64,000 nucleotides of DNA. It comes from Allobosea thiooxidans. Its GTDB lineage: Bacteria > Pseudomonadota > Alphaproteobacteria > Rhizobiales > Beijerinckiaceae. A program made the position numbers and the translations under genes. Each line of letters opens with the position of its first letter. The stretch's first letter is position 1. The notes below the pieces were generated by a model. That model had not been told where the DNA came from. It made no database searches and saw only the letters and a list, made by a program, of their open reading frames with translations. The stretch is taken from contig NZ_FUYX01000002.1 of assembly GCF_900168195.1 (NCBI RefSeq), forward strand, positions 503,501 to 567,500, written 5' to 3'. Of the stretch, positions 50,836 to 59,477 are shown in pieces.

Positions 50836-51810
50836 ATGACCGACGACATCCGCGCTTCCGCCCTTCGCACCATCGCCACCGAGCGCGCCGGGCTCGACGC
50901 GCTCCACGCCGCGCTCGCCGATGGCCTGGGCCAACCTTTCGCCGACGCCGTCGCCATGATCCGCGGCGCGAGCGGGCGGGTGATCGTCTCGGGGATGGGC
51001 AAGTCCGGCCATGTCGGGCGCAAGCTCACGGCGACCCTGGCCTCGACCGGCACGCCCGCCCATTTCGTCCACCCGGCCGAGGCGAGCCATGGCGATCTCG
51101 GCATGGTGCAGCCGGAGGATGTGGTGATCGCGCTGTCCTGGTCGGGCGAGGCGGCCGAGCTCGCCGCGCTCGTCGGCTATACCCGCCGCTTCCGCGTCGG
51201 GCTGATCGCCATCACCGCCAATGCCGAGAGCACGCTCGGCCGGGAGGCGGACATCGCGCTCGTCCTGCCCAAGGCGACGGAAGCCTGCCCCAACGGGCTC
51301 GCGCCGACGACCTCGACGACGATGCAGATCGCGCTCGGCGACGCGCTCGCTGTGGCGCTGCTCGAGGCGCGCGGCTTCTCGCGACAGGACTTCTTCGTCT
51401 ATCACCCGGGCGGCAAGCTCGGCGCGCAGCTGAAGACGGTCGAGAGCATCATGCATCGCGGTGCCGAGCTGCCGCTGATCGGGCTCGACACGCTGCTACC
51501 GGACGTGGTCGCGATGATCTCGGCCAGGGGCTTCGGCTGCGCCGTCGTGATGGATCTCGACGGCAAGCTCGCCGGGGTCGTCACCGATGGCGATCTGCGC
51601 CGCAAGGCGACGATGGGCGGCGGCGCCTCGCTCAGGGCGCGGGACCTGATGACGGCCGATCCGCGCCGGGTCGGCCTCGACACGCTCGCGGTCGAGGCGC
51701 TGGAGCTGGTCAATCGCAGCCGGATCACGGCGCTGATCGTGGTCGATGGCAAGGAGCGGCCGGTGGGGCTGGTCCATGTCCACGACCTGCTGTCGCTGGG
51801 CGTGGCGTAA
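50836..51810 (+). CDS. kdsD: D-arabinose-5-phosphate isomerase (KpsF/GutQ/KdsD family)
   Basis: A 324-residue isomerase converting ribulose-5-phosphate to arabinose-5-phosphate, the first step to KDO for lipopolysaccharide. The SIS domain (about 35-175) holds VIVSGMGKSGHVGRKL and HPAEASHGDLGM. Two CBS domains follow (from about 200; VVTDGDLRRKA). It is divergent from the beta-barrel gene and is followed by a palindromic element. Confidence 0.92.
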   Translation: MTDDIRASALRTIATERAGLDALHAALADGLGQPFADAVAMIRGASGRVIVSGMGKSGHVGRKLTATLASTGTPAHFVHPAEASHGDLGMVQPEDVVIALSWSGEAAELAALVGYTRRFRVGLIAITANAESTLGREADIALVLPKATEACPNGLAPTTSTTMQIALGDALAVALLEARGFSRQDFFVYHPGGKLGAQLKTVESIMHRGAELPLIGLDTLLPDVVAMISARGFGCAVVMDLDGKLAGVVTDGDLRRKATMGGGASLRARDLMTADPRRVGLDTLAVEALELVNRSRITALIVVDGKERPVGLVHVHDLLSLGVA

Positions 51811-51890
51811 CTCCGGCCGTCACGCTCGGGATCTGCTTCGCTCCGCCCGGAAACGACGCCCTCGACGTCCTGCTCGCCCTTGTGGCGAGC

Positions 51891-51957
51891 ATCCACGTCT
51901 CGAACACCGCTCTCGATAAGGCAAGACGTGGATGGTCGGGACAAGCCCGACCATGAC
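51891..51957. repeat. Palindromic element with two stems
   Basis: ATCCACGTCT and AGACGTGGAT form the first stem and GGTCGGG-ACAAG-CCCGACC the second. It lies between the isomerase and MerR genes. The second stem is like the element at 31595-31625. Confidence 0.75.
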
Positions 51958-52047
51958 GGGAATCCCGTGTTCGTGGCTCCTGCGATGGGCTGCCCCGGAG
52001 CGATGGTGTGGGACCGCTCTTGTCAGTGGCGTCTGTCGACCTATCTG

Positions 52048-52068
52048 AAGCTTTAGTCACTACAGCTT
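52048..52068. promoter_or_regulatory. MerR-type dyad upstream of merR
   Basis: A 21-bp palindrome AAGCT-TT-AGT-C-ACT-AC-AGCTT with the TAGTNACTA centre seen in MerR-family (ZntR/PbrR/MerR) operators. It ends two bases before the Shine-Dalgarno of the MerR gene. A promoter at the usual MerR spacing was not clear on either strand, so autoregulation by blocking is one possibility. Confidence 0.6.
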
Positions 52069-52080
52069 TGGAGGCCAGTT

Positions 52081-52545
52081 ATGGCTGCGACGACGCGACT
52101 TGAGCGCGTGATGCCGATCGGGGCGCTCGCCGAGCGCACCGGCGTCAAGGTCGAGACGATCCGCTATTACGAGCAGGTCGGGCTTCTGCCGCCGCCGGAG
52201 CGCTCCGAGGGCAACCAGCGCCGCTACAGCCGGCGCCATGCGGAGCGGCTCGCCTTCATCAAGCATGCGCGCGATCTCGGCTTCGCCGTCGATGCCATCC
52301 GCGCGCTTCTGAGGTTGTCGGACACGCCCGGCATCGCCTGCGACGAGGCGCATGCGATCTCGGTCGCGCATCTCGACGAGGTCCGCGACAAGATCGCCCG
52401 GCTGCGCTCGCTGGAGAAGGAGCTGGAACGGATCGCCACGACCTGCTCGGGCGGCGTCGCGGCCTGCGATTGCGCGATCATCGAGGCGCTCGCCGACCAC
52501 GGCAGTGCGACCATGCCCATCACTGAGGTGTTCCGGCCGATTTGA
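52081..52545 (+). CDS. MerR-family metal-type transcriptional regulator
   Basis: A 154-residue MerR regulator. The winged helix has IGALAERTGVKVETIRYYEQVGLLPPP and NQRRYSRRHAERLAFI (shown by parts ERTGVKVETIRYYE and RRYSRRHAERL). The dimer helix and Cys residues near the end (TTCSGG, AACDCAIIEAL, plus GIACDEAH) resemble the metal-sensing ZntR/PbrR/CadR group. GGAGG precedes the ATG. No transporter or metal gene is beside it, so the target is elsewhere or only itself. Confidence 0.9.
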   Translation: MAATTRLERVMPIGALAERTGVKVETIRYYEQVGLLPPPERSEGNQRRYSRRHAERLAFIKHARDLGFAVDAIRALLRLSDTPGIACDEAHAISVAHLDEVRDKIARLRSLEKELERIATTCSGGVAACDCAIIEALADHGSATMPITEVFRPI

Positions 52546-52570
52546 ACCTCCGATCAGCCGCGAAAGGGCG

Positions 52571-52672
52571 TTGTCATCCCGGGCTTGACCCGGGATCCAT
52601 GCCGGAGCCTCCGTCGGAAACGCTCCGGCATGGATCCCGGATCGGCGCGGCTTTGCCGCTTGTCCGGTGACC
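52571..52672. repeat. Nested palindromic element, GTCATCCCGGG type
   Basis: The inner arms CCGGGATCCATGCCGGAGC and GCTCCGGCATGGATCCCGG are a perfect 19-bp inverted repeat, and outer GTCATCCCGG meets CCGGTGACC imperfectly. Homologous to elements at 49017 and 58204. Confidence 0.85.
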
Positions 52673-52750
52673 ACGCACCTCCTATCGAGAGGAGCTCATG
52701 TCGATTGCCTCTCGTTTCCGCGCCGGAAAGGCTTAAATAGGGTCTGTGCC

Positions 52751-52775
52751 GGACGGCTTCGCACCGTCCAGTTTT
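52751..52775 (+). terminator. Terminator-like hairpin
   Basis: GGACGG-CTTCGCA-CCGTCC followed by AG and TTTT on the plus strand. The nearest upstream plus-strand gene stops about 205 bp earlier, so it might end an unannotated small RNA rather than merR. Confidence 0.4.
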
Positions 52776-52957
52776 CGGGTTGGCAAGAGGGCGGTCGATG
52801 CCGGTATTGCGTGTGTCGGCAGGCTCCATGGCCGGCGAGGGGAACAAACCCCGATTCTCCCTGAGTCAGCGATTCGGCCTCGCTTCGTTCCAGACTCGTT
52901 CTCGCCAGACCCGTCCCTGATTCCAGTCCACGCTCCCGCCCGCCTCGGGCGGGCGAG

Positions 52958-55900
52958 ATGATCGGCTCCATCGCCTTGCAGCTCTTTCGCTCGTTGCCCC
53001 CCGCCGCCCGCGCCAACGGCGTCACCGCGGTGCTCGGCCCGACCAACACCGGCAAGACCCATCTCGCCATCGAGCGCATGGTCGCCCATCCGACCGGGAT
53101 GATCGGCCTGCCGCTCCGGCTGCTCGCGCGCGAGGTCTATCAGCGCGTGGTCGACAAGGTCGGGCCGGAGGCCGTCGCCCTCGTCACAGGCGAGGAGAAG
53201 ATCAAGCCGGAGCGGCCGCGCTTCTGGGTCTGCACGGTCGAGGCGATGCCGCGCGACCTCGCGGTGGATTTCGTCGCGATCGACGAGATCCAGCTCGCCG
53301 CCGATCTCGATCGCGGCCATGTCTTCACCGACCGGCTGCTCAACCGGCGCGGCCGGGCCGAGACGATGCTGATCGGCGCGGCGACGATACGGCCGCTGGT
53401 CGAGCAGCTGATGCCGGGCGTGAACATCGTCACCCGTCCGCGGCTCTCGAACCTGACCTTCGCCGGCGACCGCAAGATCACCAGGCTGCCGCCGCGCTCG
53501 GCCATCGTCGCCTTCTCGGTGGAGGAGGTCTACGCCATCGCCGAGCTGATCCGCCGCCAGAAGGGCGGGGCGGCGGTGGTACTGGGGGCGCTTTCGCCAC
53601 GCACGCGCAACGCCCAGGTCGAGATCTATCAGTCCGGCGATGTCGACTACCTCGTCGCCACCGACGCGATCGGCATGGGGCTCAATCTCGACGTCAATCA
53701 CATCGCCTTCGCGGCCGACAAGAAGTTCGACGGGCATCACTACCGCCAGCTCAGCCCGGCCGAGTTCGGCCAGATTGCCGGCCGCGCCGGCCGGCATCTG
53801 CGCGACGGCACCTTCGGCACCAGCGGGCGCTGCCCGCCCTTCGATGCCGAACTGGTCGAGGCGATCGAGAATCACCGCTTCGAGCCGATCAGGCAGATGC
53901 AGTGGCGCAATTCCGATCTCGATCTGCGCTCGATCGCCGGCCTCCTTGATACGCTCAACATCCAGCCTTCCGAGCAGGGGCTGACGCGGGCGCTGATCGC
54001 CGAGGACATGACGACGCTGGAGGTGCTGGCGCGGGACCCCGACGTCGCGGCGCTGGCCAAGGGCCGCACGGCAGTGGAGCGGCTCTGGGAGGTCTGCGGC
54101 CTGCCCGATTACCGCAAGATCTCGCCGATGCAGCATGCCGATCTGGCGACGACGCTCTATCTCAGGCTGATGCGCCATGACCGGCTCGATGCCGACTGGT
54201 ATGCGACCCAGTTGGCCTCGCTCGACCGGACCGATGGCGAGATCGATACGCTCTCGGCCCGGATCGCGCAGGTCAGGACCTGGACCTATGTTGCGAACAG
54301 ACCTGACTGGTTGCCTGATCCTGAGCATTGGCAGGGCATGGCTCGTCTTGTAGAGGACAAGCTGTCGGATGCTTTGCACGAACGTCTGGCCCACCGATTT
54401 GTCGATCGGCGCACCAGCGTGCTGATGCGCCGCTTGCGGGAGAATGCGATGTTGGAGGCTGAGGTCACCGCGACGGGCGACGTGCTCGTCGAGGGCCAGC
54501 ATGTAGGGATGCTGCAGGGCTTCCGCTTCACGGCGGACCCCAAGGCGGGCGGGTCAGAGGTCAAGGCCCTCAACCTGGCGGCGATGAAGGCGCTCGGCTC
54601 CGAGATCGAGTCGCGGGCGGCGCGCGTCGTGCTGGCGGGCGACGATGCCTTCGTGCTGTCCCATGACGGGCTGGTGCGCTGGACCGGCGAGCCGGTGGCG
54701 CGCCTGACGGCCGGCGAGAAGGTGCTGGAGCCGCGGCTGCGTCTGCTGGTCGAGGAGCATCTGGCCGGCCCGGCGCGGGAGCAGGTCGAGGCCCGCCTCA
54801 ATCTCTGGCTCAAGAACCACGTCACGCGCCTGCTCGGCGCGATCCAGATTCTGGAAGCGGCCGAGAACGTCACCGGCATCGCGCGCGGCATCGCCTATCA
54901 GGCGGCCGAGGCGCTCGGCGTGCTCGAGCGCGCCAAGGTCGGCGAGGAGATGAAGGCGCTCGACCAGGAGGGCCGCGCCGCGCTGCGCCAGCTCGGGATC
55001 CGCTTCGGTGCCTTCCACATCTACATGCCGGCGCTGCTGAAGCCGGCGCCGCGTGCGCTCGCCGCCCAGCTCTGGGCGCTGAAGCATGGCGGGCCGGAGA
55101 CGGCCGGGCTCGACGACATCGCCCATCTCGCGGCTTCCGGCCGGACCTCCTTCCCGGTCGACAAGGCCGTGCCGAAGGGGCTCTACCGGGCGGCAGGCTA
55201 CCGCGTCTGCGGCGAGCGGGCCGTGCGCGTCGACATCCTCGAGCGCCTCGCCGATCTGATTCGCCCGGCCATCGCCTATCGCCCCGGCGTGACGCAGGGC
55301 GTGCCGCCTGCGGGCGCCGCCGACCAGGACGGCTTCGTCGCCACTGGCGCGATGACCTCGCTCGTCGGTTGCGCCGGCGAGGATTTCGCCTCGATCCTGC
55401 GCTCGCTCGGCTATGTCTCGGTGAAGCGTCCCGGCCCTGCGATCACCGTGCCGCTGGCGCCGCCGCCAGCCGCGACCGAACCGGCGCAGCCCGTTGCGGC
55501 CGAGGCCGCCGCGGAGCAGGGAACGGAGATCGCCGCCGCTGGCGAGACGGCTGCCGCGCCGGCCGAAGGCGAAGCCGTCGAGGCTCCCGCCGGCAGCGAG
55601 GGGGCAAGCGAGCCCGCCGCTGTGCTGAACGAGGATGCGCTGGCGGAAGGCGAGACCCCGGCCGTCGAGGCGGCTGCCGTCGAGACCGCCGATACCCCGA
55701 TCCTGACCGAAACCGAGCTGGACCAGGCGCGCGAGCCGGTTCCTGCCGATGCGCTCGTTGCCCTGCCGGCGACGGCCGAGACGGTGGAGCCGAGCGAGGC
55801 GCCTGCGGAAGCCGCACCGGCCGAGCCGGAACTGATCGAGGTCTGGCGGCCGCATCGCCATCAGGGCGGGCGTCGGCCGGAGCATGGCCAGCGCGGCCGC

Positions 55901-56293
55901 CGCGACGGCGACCAGCGCCGCGGCGAACGGCCGCAGCGCGACGGCCGCCCCGGCGGCGAGCGCCGCGATCAGCGTCCCGGCCAGCAGCGCCCGGCGGCTG
56001 CGCGCGCCGAAGGCGAGGGCGCCCAGGGCCAGCGGCAAGAGCGGCCGCGCCATGACGAGCGGCCGCGCCGTGATGACCAGCAGCCGCGACAGGGGCGCCC
56101 GGAGGGCGGCCGCGGCCCGCGGCCCGACTTCAAGCGCGACGGCCGCCCAGGCGGCCCGCGGCGCGAGGAGCGTGGGGGCGAGCGTTTCCAGCAACCGCAG
56201 CGCCCGCGCCCGGCCAATCGCGAGCCGGATCCGGATTCGCCCTTCGCCAAGCTCGCCGCGCTCAAGGCGCAGCTCGAAGGCGGCAAGAACTGA
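52958..56293 (+). CDS. SUV3-like RNA helicase with long disordered RG-rich tail
   Basis: A 1111-residue superfamily-2 helicase. Walker A GPTNTGKT (27-34), DEIQ box (109-112) and motif VI QIAGRAGR (272-279) match the SUV3/mitochondrial-degradosome helicases common in alphaproteobacteria. The folded part ends near 830. The rest is acidic Ala/Pro/Glu-rich sequence, then a strongly basic Arg/Gly/Gln region (RRDGDQRRGERPQRDG and similar), and a final DSPFAKLAALKAQLEG helix. The tail suggests RNA binding or partner contact. The start ATG at 52958 follows a GC hairpin; the Shine-Dalgarno is weak (GGGCGAG). Confidence 0.92.
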   Translation: MIGSIALQLFRSLPPAARANGVTAVLGPTNTGKTHLAIERMVAHPTGMIGLPLRLLAREVYQRVVDKVGPEAVALVTGEEKIKPERPRFWVCTVEAMPRDLAVDFVAIDEIQLAADLDRGHVFTDRLLNRRGRAETMLIGAATIRPLVEQLMPGVNIVTRPRLSNLTFAGDRKITRLPPRSAIVAFSVEEVYAIAELIRRQKGGAAVVLGALSPRTRNAQVEIYQSGDVDYLVATDAIGMGLNLDVNHIAFAADKKFDGHHYRQLSPAEFGQIAGRAGRHLRDGTFGTSGRCPPFDAELVEAIENHRFEPIRQMQWRNSDLDLRSIAGLLDTLNIQPSEQGLTRALIAEDMTTLEVLARDPDVAALAKGRTAVERLWEVCGLPDYRKISPMQHADLATTLYLRLMRHDRLDADWYATQLASLDRTDGEIDTLSARIAQVRTWTYVANRPDWLPDPEHWQGMARLVEDKLSDALHERLAHRFVDRRTSVLMRRLRENAMLEAEVTATGDVLVEGQHVGMLQGFRFTADPKAGGSEVKALNLAAMKALGSEIESRAARVVLAGDDAFVLSHDGLVRWTGEPVARLTAGEKVLEPRLRLLVEEHLAGPAREQVEARLNLWLKNHVTRLLGAIQILEAAENVTGIARGIAYQAAEALGVLERAKVGEEMKALDQEGRAALRQLGIRFGAFHIYMPALLKPAPRALAAQLWALKHGGPETAGLDDIAHLAASGRTSFPVDKAVPKGLYRAAGYRVCGERAVRVDILERLADLIRPAIAYRPGVTQGVPPAGAADQDGFVATGAMTSLVGCAGEDFASILRSLGYVSVKRPGPAITVPLAPPPAATEPAQPVAAEAAAEQGTEIAAAGETAAAPAEGEAVEAPAGSEGASEPAAVLNEDALAEGETPAVEAAAVETADTPILTETELDQAREPVPADALVALPATAETVEPSEAPAEAAPAEPELIEVWRPHRHQGGRRPEHGQRGRRDGDQRRGERPQRDGRPGGERRDQRPGQQRPAAARAEGEGAQGQRQERPRHDERPRRDDQQPRQGRPEGGRGPRPDFKRDGRPGGPRREERGGERFQQPQRPRPANREPDPDSPFAKLAALKAQLEGGKN

Positions 56294-56317
56294 ACGGCCG
56301 CAGGAGGCGCTGACCGC

Positions 56318-56629
56318 TTGCAGGAGCATCGCCAACGCCTCGACAAATGGCTCTGGTTCGCGCGCTTCGCGCGGACGCGGCCTGCCGCCGTGCGCCTGGT
56401 GGAGGACGGTCATGTCCGAATCGAGGGGCGCCGCGCCGAGAACCCGGCGCAGGGCATTCGGGTCGGGGCCGTGCTGACGCTCGCCCTGCCGCACGCCACC
56501 ATGGTCGTCAGGGTCCTGGGCTTTGCCGAGCGGCGGGGGCCTTTCGAAAGCGCGCGGCAGCTCTATGAGCGGCTCGACGAGGGCGGCAGCGGCGATGCGT
56601 CGCTTGCGAAGCCGGAGAGCGCGGATTAA
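56318..56629 (+). CDS. S4-domain RNA-binding protein (HslR-like)
   Basis: A 103-residue S4 RNA-binding protein. QRLDKWLWFARFARTRPAAVRLVEDGHVRIEGRRAE (shown by parts RLDKWLWFARFARTR and VRLVEDGHVRI) is the S4 fold. HslR-type proteins rescue stalled 50S subunits in heat shock. The TTG start at 56318 has AGGAGG upstream and lies 24 bases after the helicase stop, so the two genes share an operon. Confidence 0.88.
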   Translation: MQEHRQRLDKWLWFARFARTRPAAVRLVEDGHVRIEGRRAENPAQGIRVGAVLTLALPHATMVVRVLGFAERRGPFESARQLYERLDEGGSGDASLAKPESAD

Positions 56630-56794
56630 ATCCGCGCCGTCATCGAGGGGCACCGAAAGCGGGCTGGGGCGGAATCGTCTCCACGGTGCCTCCCGAATGA
56701 AAAATCGTTCTGCCGAAGATCACGAAAACGGCCTTGAAACCTGCGCGGGGCAAGGGTTTATGGGGCTGTTTAGAAGCGTTGGAAGGGCCGACCC

Positions 56795-57130
56795 ATGACC
56801 TATGTGGTCACCGAGAACTGCATCAAGTGCAAGTACATGGATTGCGTCGAGGTCTGCCCGGTCGACTGCTTCTATGAAGGCGAGAACATGCTCGTCATCC
56901 ACCCCGACGAGTGCATCGACTGCGGCGTCTGCGAGCCGGAGTGCCCGGCCGAGGCGATCAAGCCGGATACCGAGCCCGGCCTCGAGAGCTGGCTGCAGCT
57001 CAACGGCAAGTACGCGGCGAGCTGGCCCAACATCACCCAGAAGAAGGAGCCGCCGGCGGACGCAAAGGAGTTCGACGGCACGCCTGGCAAGCTCGAGATG
57101 TTCTCGCCGGAGCCGGGTGAGGGAGACTGA
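56795..57130 (+). CDS. fdxA: 7Fe ferredoxin
   Basis: A 111-residue ferredoxin with one [3Fe-4S] and one [4Fe-4S] cluster. The Cys pattern is [26 protein letters not shown] for the first cluster and [18 protein letters not shown] for the second (quoted here by their Cys spacing). It carries electrons to soluble partners. The segment [18 protein letters not shown] is the usual C-terminal extension. It lies between the S4 gene and carD. Confidence 0.95.
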   Translation: MTYVVTENCIKCKYMDCVEVCPVDCFYEGENMLVIHPDECIDCGVCEPECPAEAIKPDTEPGLESWLQLNGKYAASWPNITQKKEPPADAKEFDGTPGKLEMFSPEPGEGD

Positions 57131-57508
57131 TCTTACCCCGCTCATACCCTTCGCGCTGCATTTACCACGACTTCGCCATGCCGGGGCGGGGGGACGCCTT
57201 TGGGCGTTTACCTTTGATTCGGCGTGTTTTTTGTGTTACAAGCTAGCCCTAGTCGAATTCGTTCCGCATGCTCCTGCGCGATTCCTACAAATGGAGCGCC
57301 CCCAGAGACCCAGCACAACGAAATGGCCGGCGCGAATTGCCGGGTTTCGATTGTCGTCTCGTTAGCGGGCCAATGAAACAATCGACTGCGGGAGCGTGAA
57401 GCGGTGCCTCTTCGAAGCGTCGCGTCAGGCGGAAAGTCTCCGGCCACCCGGACGGAGACGGATCATTTCGCGCTCGCGTCGAGCGGGCCGGTCAGGAGTC
57501 GTAACGGC
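57131..57508. other. Leader/promoter region of carD
   Basis: These 378 bp between fdxA and carD hold no gene I can support. They contain a candidate promoter at 57214-57242 and a long untranslated leader of about 260 bp. A plus-strand open frame starting at 57404 would extend CarD N-terminally by 35 residues but lacks a ribosome-binding site. Confidence 0.5.
57214..57242 (+). promoter_or_regulatory. Candidate promoter for carD
   Basis: TTGATT and TACAAG are separated by 17 bases, in a locally T-rich stretch. The -10 is weak and the match is by eye only. Confidence 0.35.
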
Positions 57509-58108
57509 ATGTCCACTGCGAAGAAAGCTGTTGTGCGCCAGGGTTTCAAGACGGGCGAGTACGTCGTCTACCCGTCCCATGGCGTCGGCCAGATCACGGC
57601 GATCGAGGAACAGGAAGTCGCAGGCTTCAAGCTCGAACTGTTCGTGGTCAGCTTCTCCAAGGACAAGATGACGCTGCGCGTCCCCACCGCGAAGGCCGCC
57701 AGCGTCGGCCTGCGCAAGCTTGCGGACGGCGAATCCGTCGCCAAGGCGCTGACCACGCTCACCGGTCGCGCCCGCATCAAGCGCACCATGTGGTCGCGCC
57801 GCGCGCAGGAATACGAAGCGAAGATCAATTCGGGCGATCTCGTCGCCATCGCCGAGGTGGTGCGCGACCTCTACCGCTCCGAGGCGCAGCCCGAGCAGTC
57901 CTATTCCGAGCGCCAGCTCTACGAGGCCGCGCTCGACCGGATGACCCGTGAGATCGCGGTGGTCGACGACATCACCGAGACCGAGGCGCTCAAGAAGATC
58001 GAGGGCCAGCTCGCCAAGTCGCCGCGCCGCGCCGGCAAGGCCGAAGCGGCCGATGCCGACGCGGATATCGAGAACGACAACGAGGATCTGCAGGAAGAGG
58101 CCGCCTGA
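57509..58108 (+). CDS. carD: CarD-family transcription factor
   Basis: A 199-residue RNA-polymerase-binding regulator. The N-terminal RNAP-interacting domain (about 10-65) has FKTGEYVVYPSHGVGQITAIEE, and the helical DNA-binding half follows (about 75-170). The last 25 residues are acidic (DADADIENDNEDLQEEAA). CarD stabilises open complexes, notably at rRNA promoters. AGGAG lies ten bases before the ATG at 57509. A strong terminator follows. Confidence 0.94.
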   Translation: MSTAKKAVVRQGFKTGEYVVYPSHGVGQITAIEEQEVAGFKLELFVVSFSKDKMTLRVPTAKAASVGLRKLADGESVAKALTTLTGRARIKRTMWSRRAQEYEAKINSGDLVAIAEVVRDLYRSEAQPEQSYSERQLYEAALDRMTREIAVVDDITETEALKKIEGQLAKSPRRAGKAEAADADADIENDNEDLQEEAA

Positions 58109-58133
58109 GCGGCGCCTTCCATCCAGCTTTGCG

Positions 58134-58162
58134 AAACCCGGCGGGCGACCGCCGGGTTTTTT
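58134..58162 (+). terminator. Intrinsic terminator of carD
   Basis: AAACCCGGCGG-GCGA-CCGCCGGGTTT followed by a T-run, 26 bases past the stop codon. Confidence 0.92.
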
Positions 58163-58203
58163 GTTGGCCAGGGCAGGGCTCCGAGGCCCTTGACGGGGCA
58201 TGA

Positions 58204-58282
58204 GGATCATCCCGGCCGGAGCGAAGCGGAGAGCCGGGATCCCTGGCCGAACCTGCTTCGAAAGAGCCCCGGCATGGATCAC
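58204..58282. repeat. Nested palindromic element, GATCATCCCGGC type
   Basis: ATCCCGGC (58209-58216) and GCCGGGAT (58233-58240) form one stem, and the element closes with CCGGCATGGATCACC. It is homologous to the elements at 49017 and 52571 but more diverged. Confidence 0.75.
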
Positions 58283-58344
58283 CTTTATTGCGTCCGACAG
58301 GACGCGCGGCGATCTGGATTCCGCTGATTTTGCGCGGAACCACC

Positions 58345-58491
58345 GCGTCATTCCGGGGATTCGCGCAGCGAAGAGCCCGGAACCCAGAATCGACGCCGCT
58401 GATCGAAAAAGCCAAAGGCCGTGGCTCGCCCGTCGAAGGACATCGGTTCTGGGTTCCGGGCTCGGACCTTCGGTCCGCCCCGGAATGACGC
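58345..58491. repeat. Nested palindromic element, GCGTCATTCCGGGG type
   Basis: Outer 14-bp arms GCGTCATTCCGGGG and CCCCGGAATGACGC enclose inner 17-bp arms GAGCCCGGAACCCAGAA and TTCTGGGTTCCGGGCTC. Both are perfect. Confidence 0.85.
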
Positions 58492-58519
58492 AGGCGGTTC
58501 CGTGAAAGCACTGCGTGCT

Positions 58520-59389
58520 CTAAGCCGTGCCGGTTCCGGCCTTGAGGAAGGCGACCGTCCGCGCCCAGGCCTGCTTTGCGGCGGCGGCGTTGTAGCGCTC
58601 GGCGCTGGTGTCGTTCATGAAGGCATGGTCGACATCGGGGTAGACGATCGCCTCGTACTGGGCGCCGGCGGCCTTCAGCGCCTTCTCGTAGTCCGGCAGC
58701 ATCTGGACGAGGCGCGCATCGCGCGAGGCCTGCTGGATCAGGAGCCGCGCCTTGATCTGCGGCACCTTGGCGAGATCGGGCGAGCGTCCGTAGAACACGA
58801 CGCCGGCGGCGAGCTCGGGGGCGGAGACGGCGAGGTCGTTGACGGCGCCGCCGCCCCAGCAGAAGCCGACGGCGCCGACCTTGCCGTTCGCATCCGGCCG
58901 GGAGGCGAGATATTTCAGGGCGGCGCGGCCCTGCGCCACCACGGTCTCGGTCGAAAGCTTCGGGAAGAGGGCGCGGGCCGCGTCGGGATCGTTCGGCGTG
59001 CCGCCGAGCGGATTGAGGAAATCGAGGCCGAGCGCCGTGAAGCCCTCCAGCGCCATGCGGCGGGTGATGTCCTCGATATGCGGGTTGAGGCCGCGGTTCT
59101 CGTGGATGACGAGGACGCCGCCGCGTTTTGCCCCGGCCTTCGGCGTGACGAGATAGCCCTTGAGCGCGACACCATCGATCGTGGTGTCGAGCCGCGAGGC
59201 CGCGATGCGGGCATCGTCCGGCGCGATCTGCTGGGCGCTGGCATAGTTCGGCTCGAGCAGCGCGAGCGCCGCCTCCGCTGCCGCCGCGGAGCCCGCGATC
59301 GCGAGCAGGCGGTTCATGAAGATCCGCCGGTCGAGCGGCTTATGCGTGTATTCGTCGTAGAGTTCGACGATCCTGCGATCGAGCGCCAT
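58520..59389 (-). CDS. Dienelactone-hydrolase-family protein (YghX-like)
   Basis: A 289-residue alpha/beta-hydrolase. The N-terminal YDEYTHKPLDRRIFMNRLLAIAGSAAAAEAALALL looks like an export segment with an RR pair, so periplasmic location through Tat is possible. The nucleophile Cys is in GFCWGGGAV, the Asp in QQASRDARL and the His in PDVDHAFMND, the classic DLH triad. The substrate is unknown; the family hydrolyses lactones. It is convergent with carD. Confidence 0.88.
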   Translation of the reverse strand: MALDRRIVELYDEYTHKPLDRRIFMNRLLAIAGSAAAAEAALALLEPNYASAQQIAPDDARIAASRLDTTIDGVALKGYLVTPKAGAKRGGVLVIHENRGLNPHIEDITRRMALEGFTALGLDFLNPLGGTPNDPDAARALFPKLSTETVVAQGRAALKYLASRPDANGKVGAVGFCWGGGAVNDLAVSAPELAAGVVFYGRSPDLAKVPQIKARLLIQQASRDARLVQMLPDYEKALKAAGAQYEAIVYPDVDHAFMNDTSAERYNAAAAKQAWARTVAFLKAGTGTA

Positions 59390-59477
59390 TCCTGCCTCCC
59401 CTGTGATTGGGGCGGATCATAGCGGGCTATTCGCCGAACGCAGGGGAGCAGGGCCCGGTCTCGCAGCCTTGTGAAGG

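Larger units (their letters stand above)
52546..52957. other. Intergenic region upstream of the helicase gene
   Basis: These 412 bp hold the palindromic element at 52571-52672, a terminator-like hairpin at 52751-52775, and GC-rich sequence ending in the hairpin GCCCGCC-TC-GGGCGGGC beside the helicase start. No gene was supported. Confidence 0.55.
58163..58519. other. Repeat-rich gap between convergent carD and dienelactone-hydrolase genes
   Basis: About 357 bp with no gene, holding two different palindromic elements back to back. Confidence 0.7.

Noticed and set aside
49881..51956. A 691-codon plus-strand frame over the outer-membrane protein and isomerase genes
   Set aside because: It runs antisense to one gene and out of frame with the other; both real genes have clear motifs.
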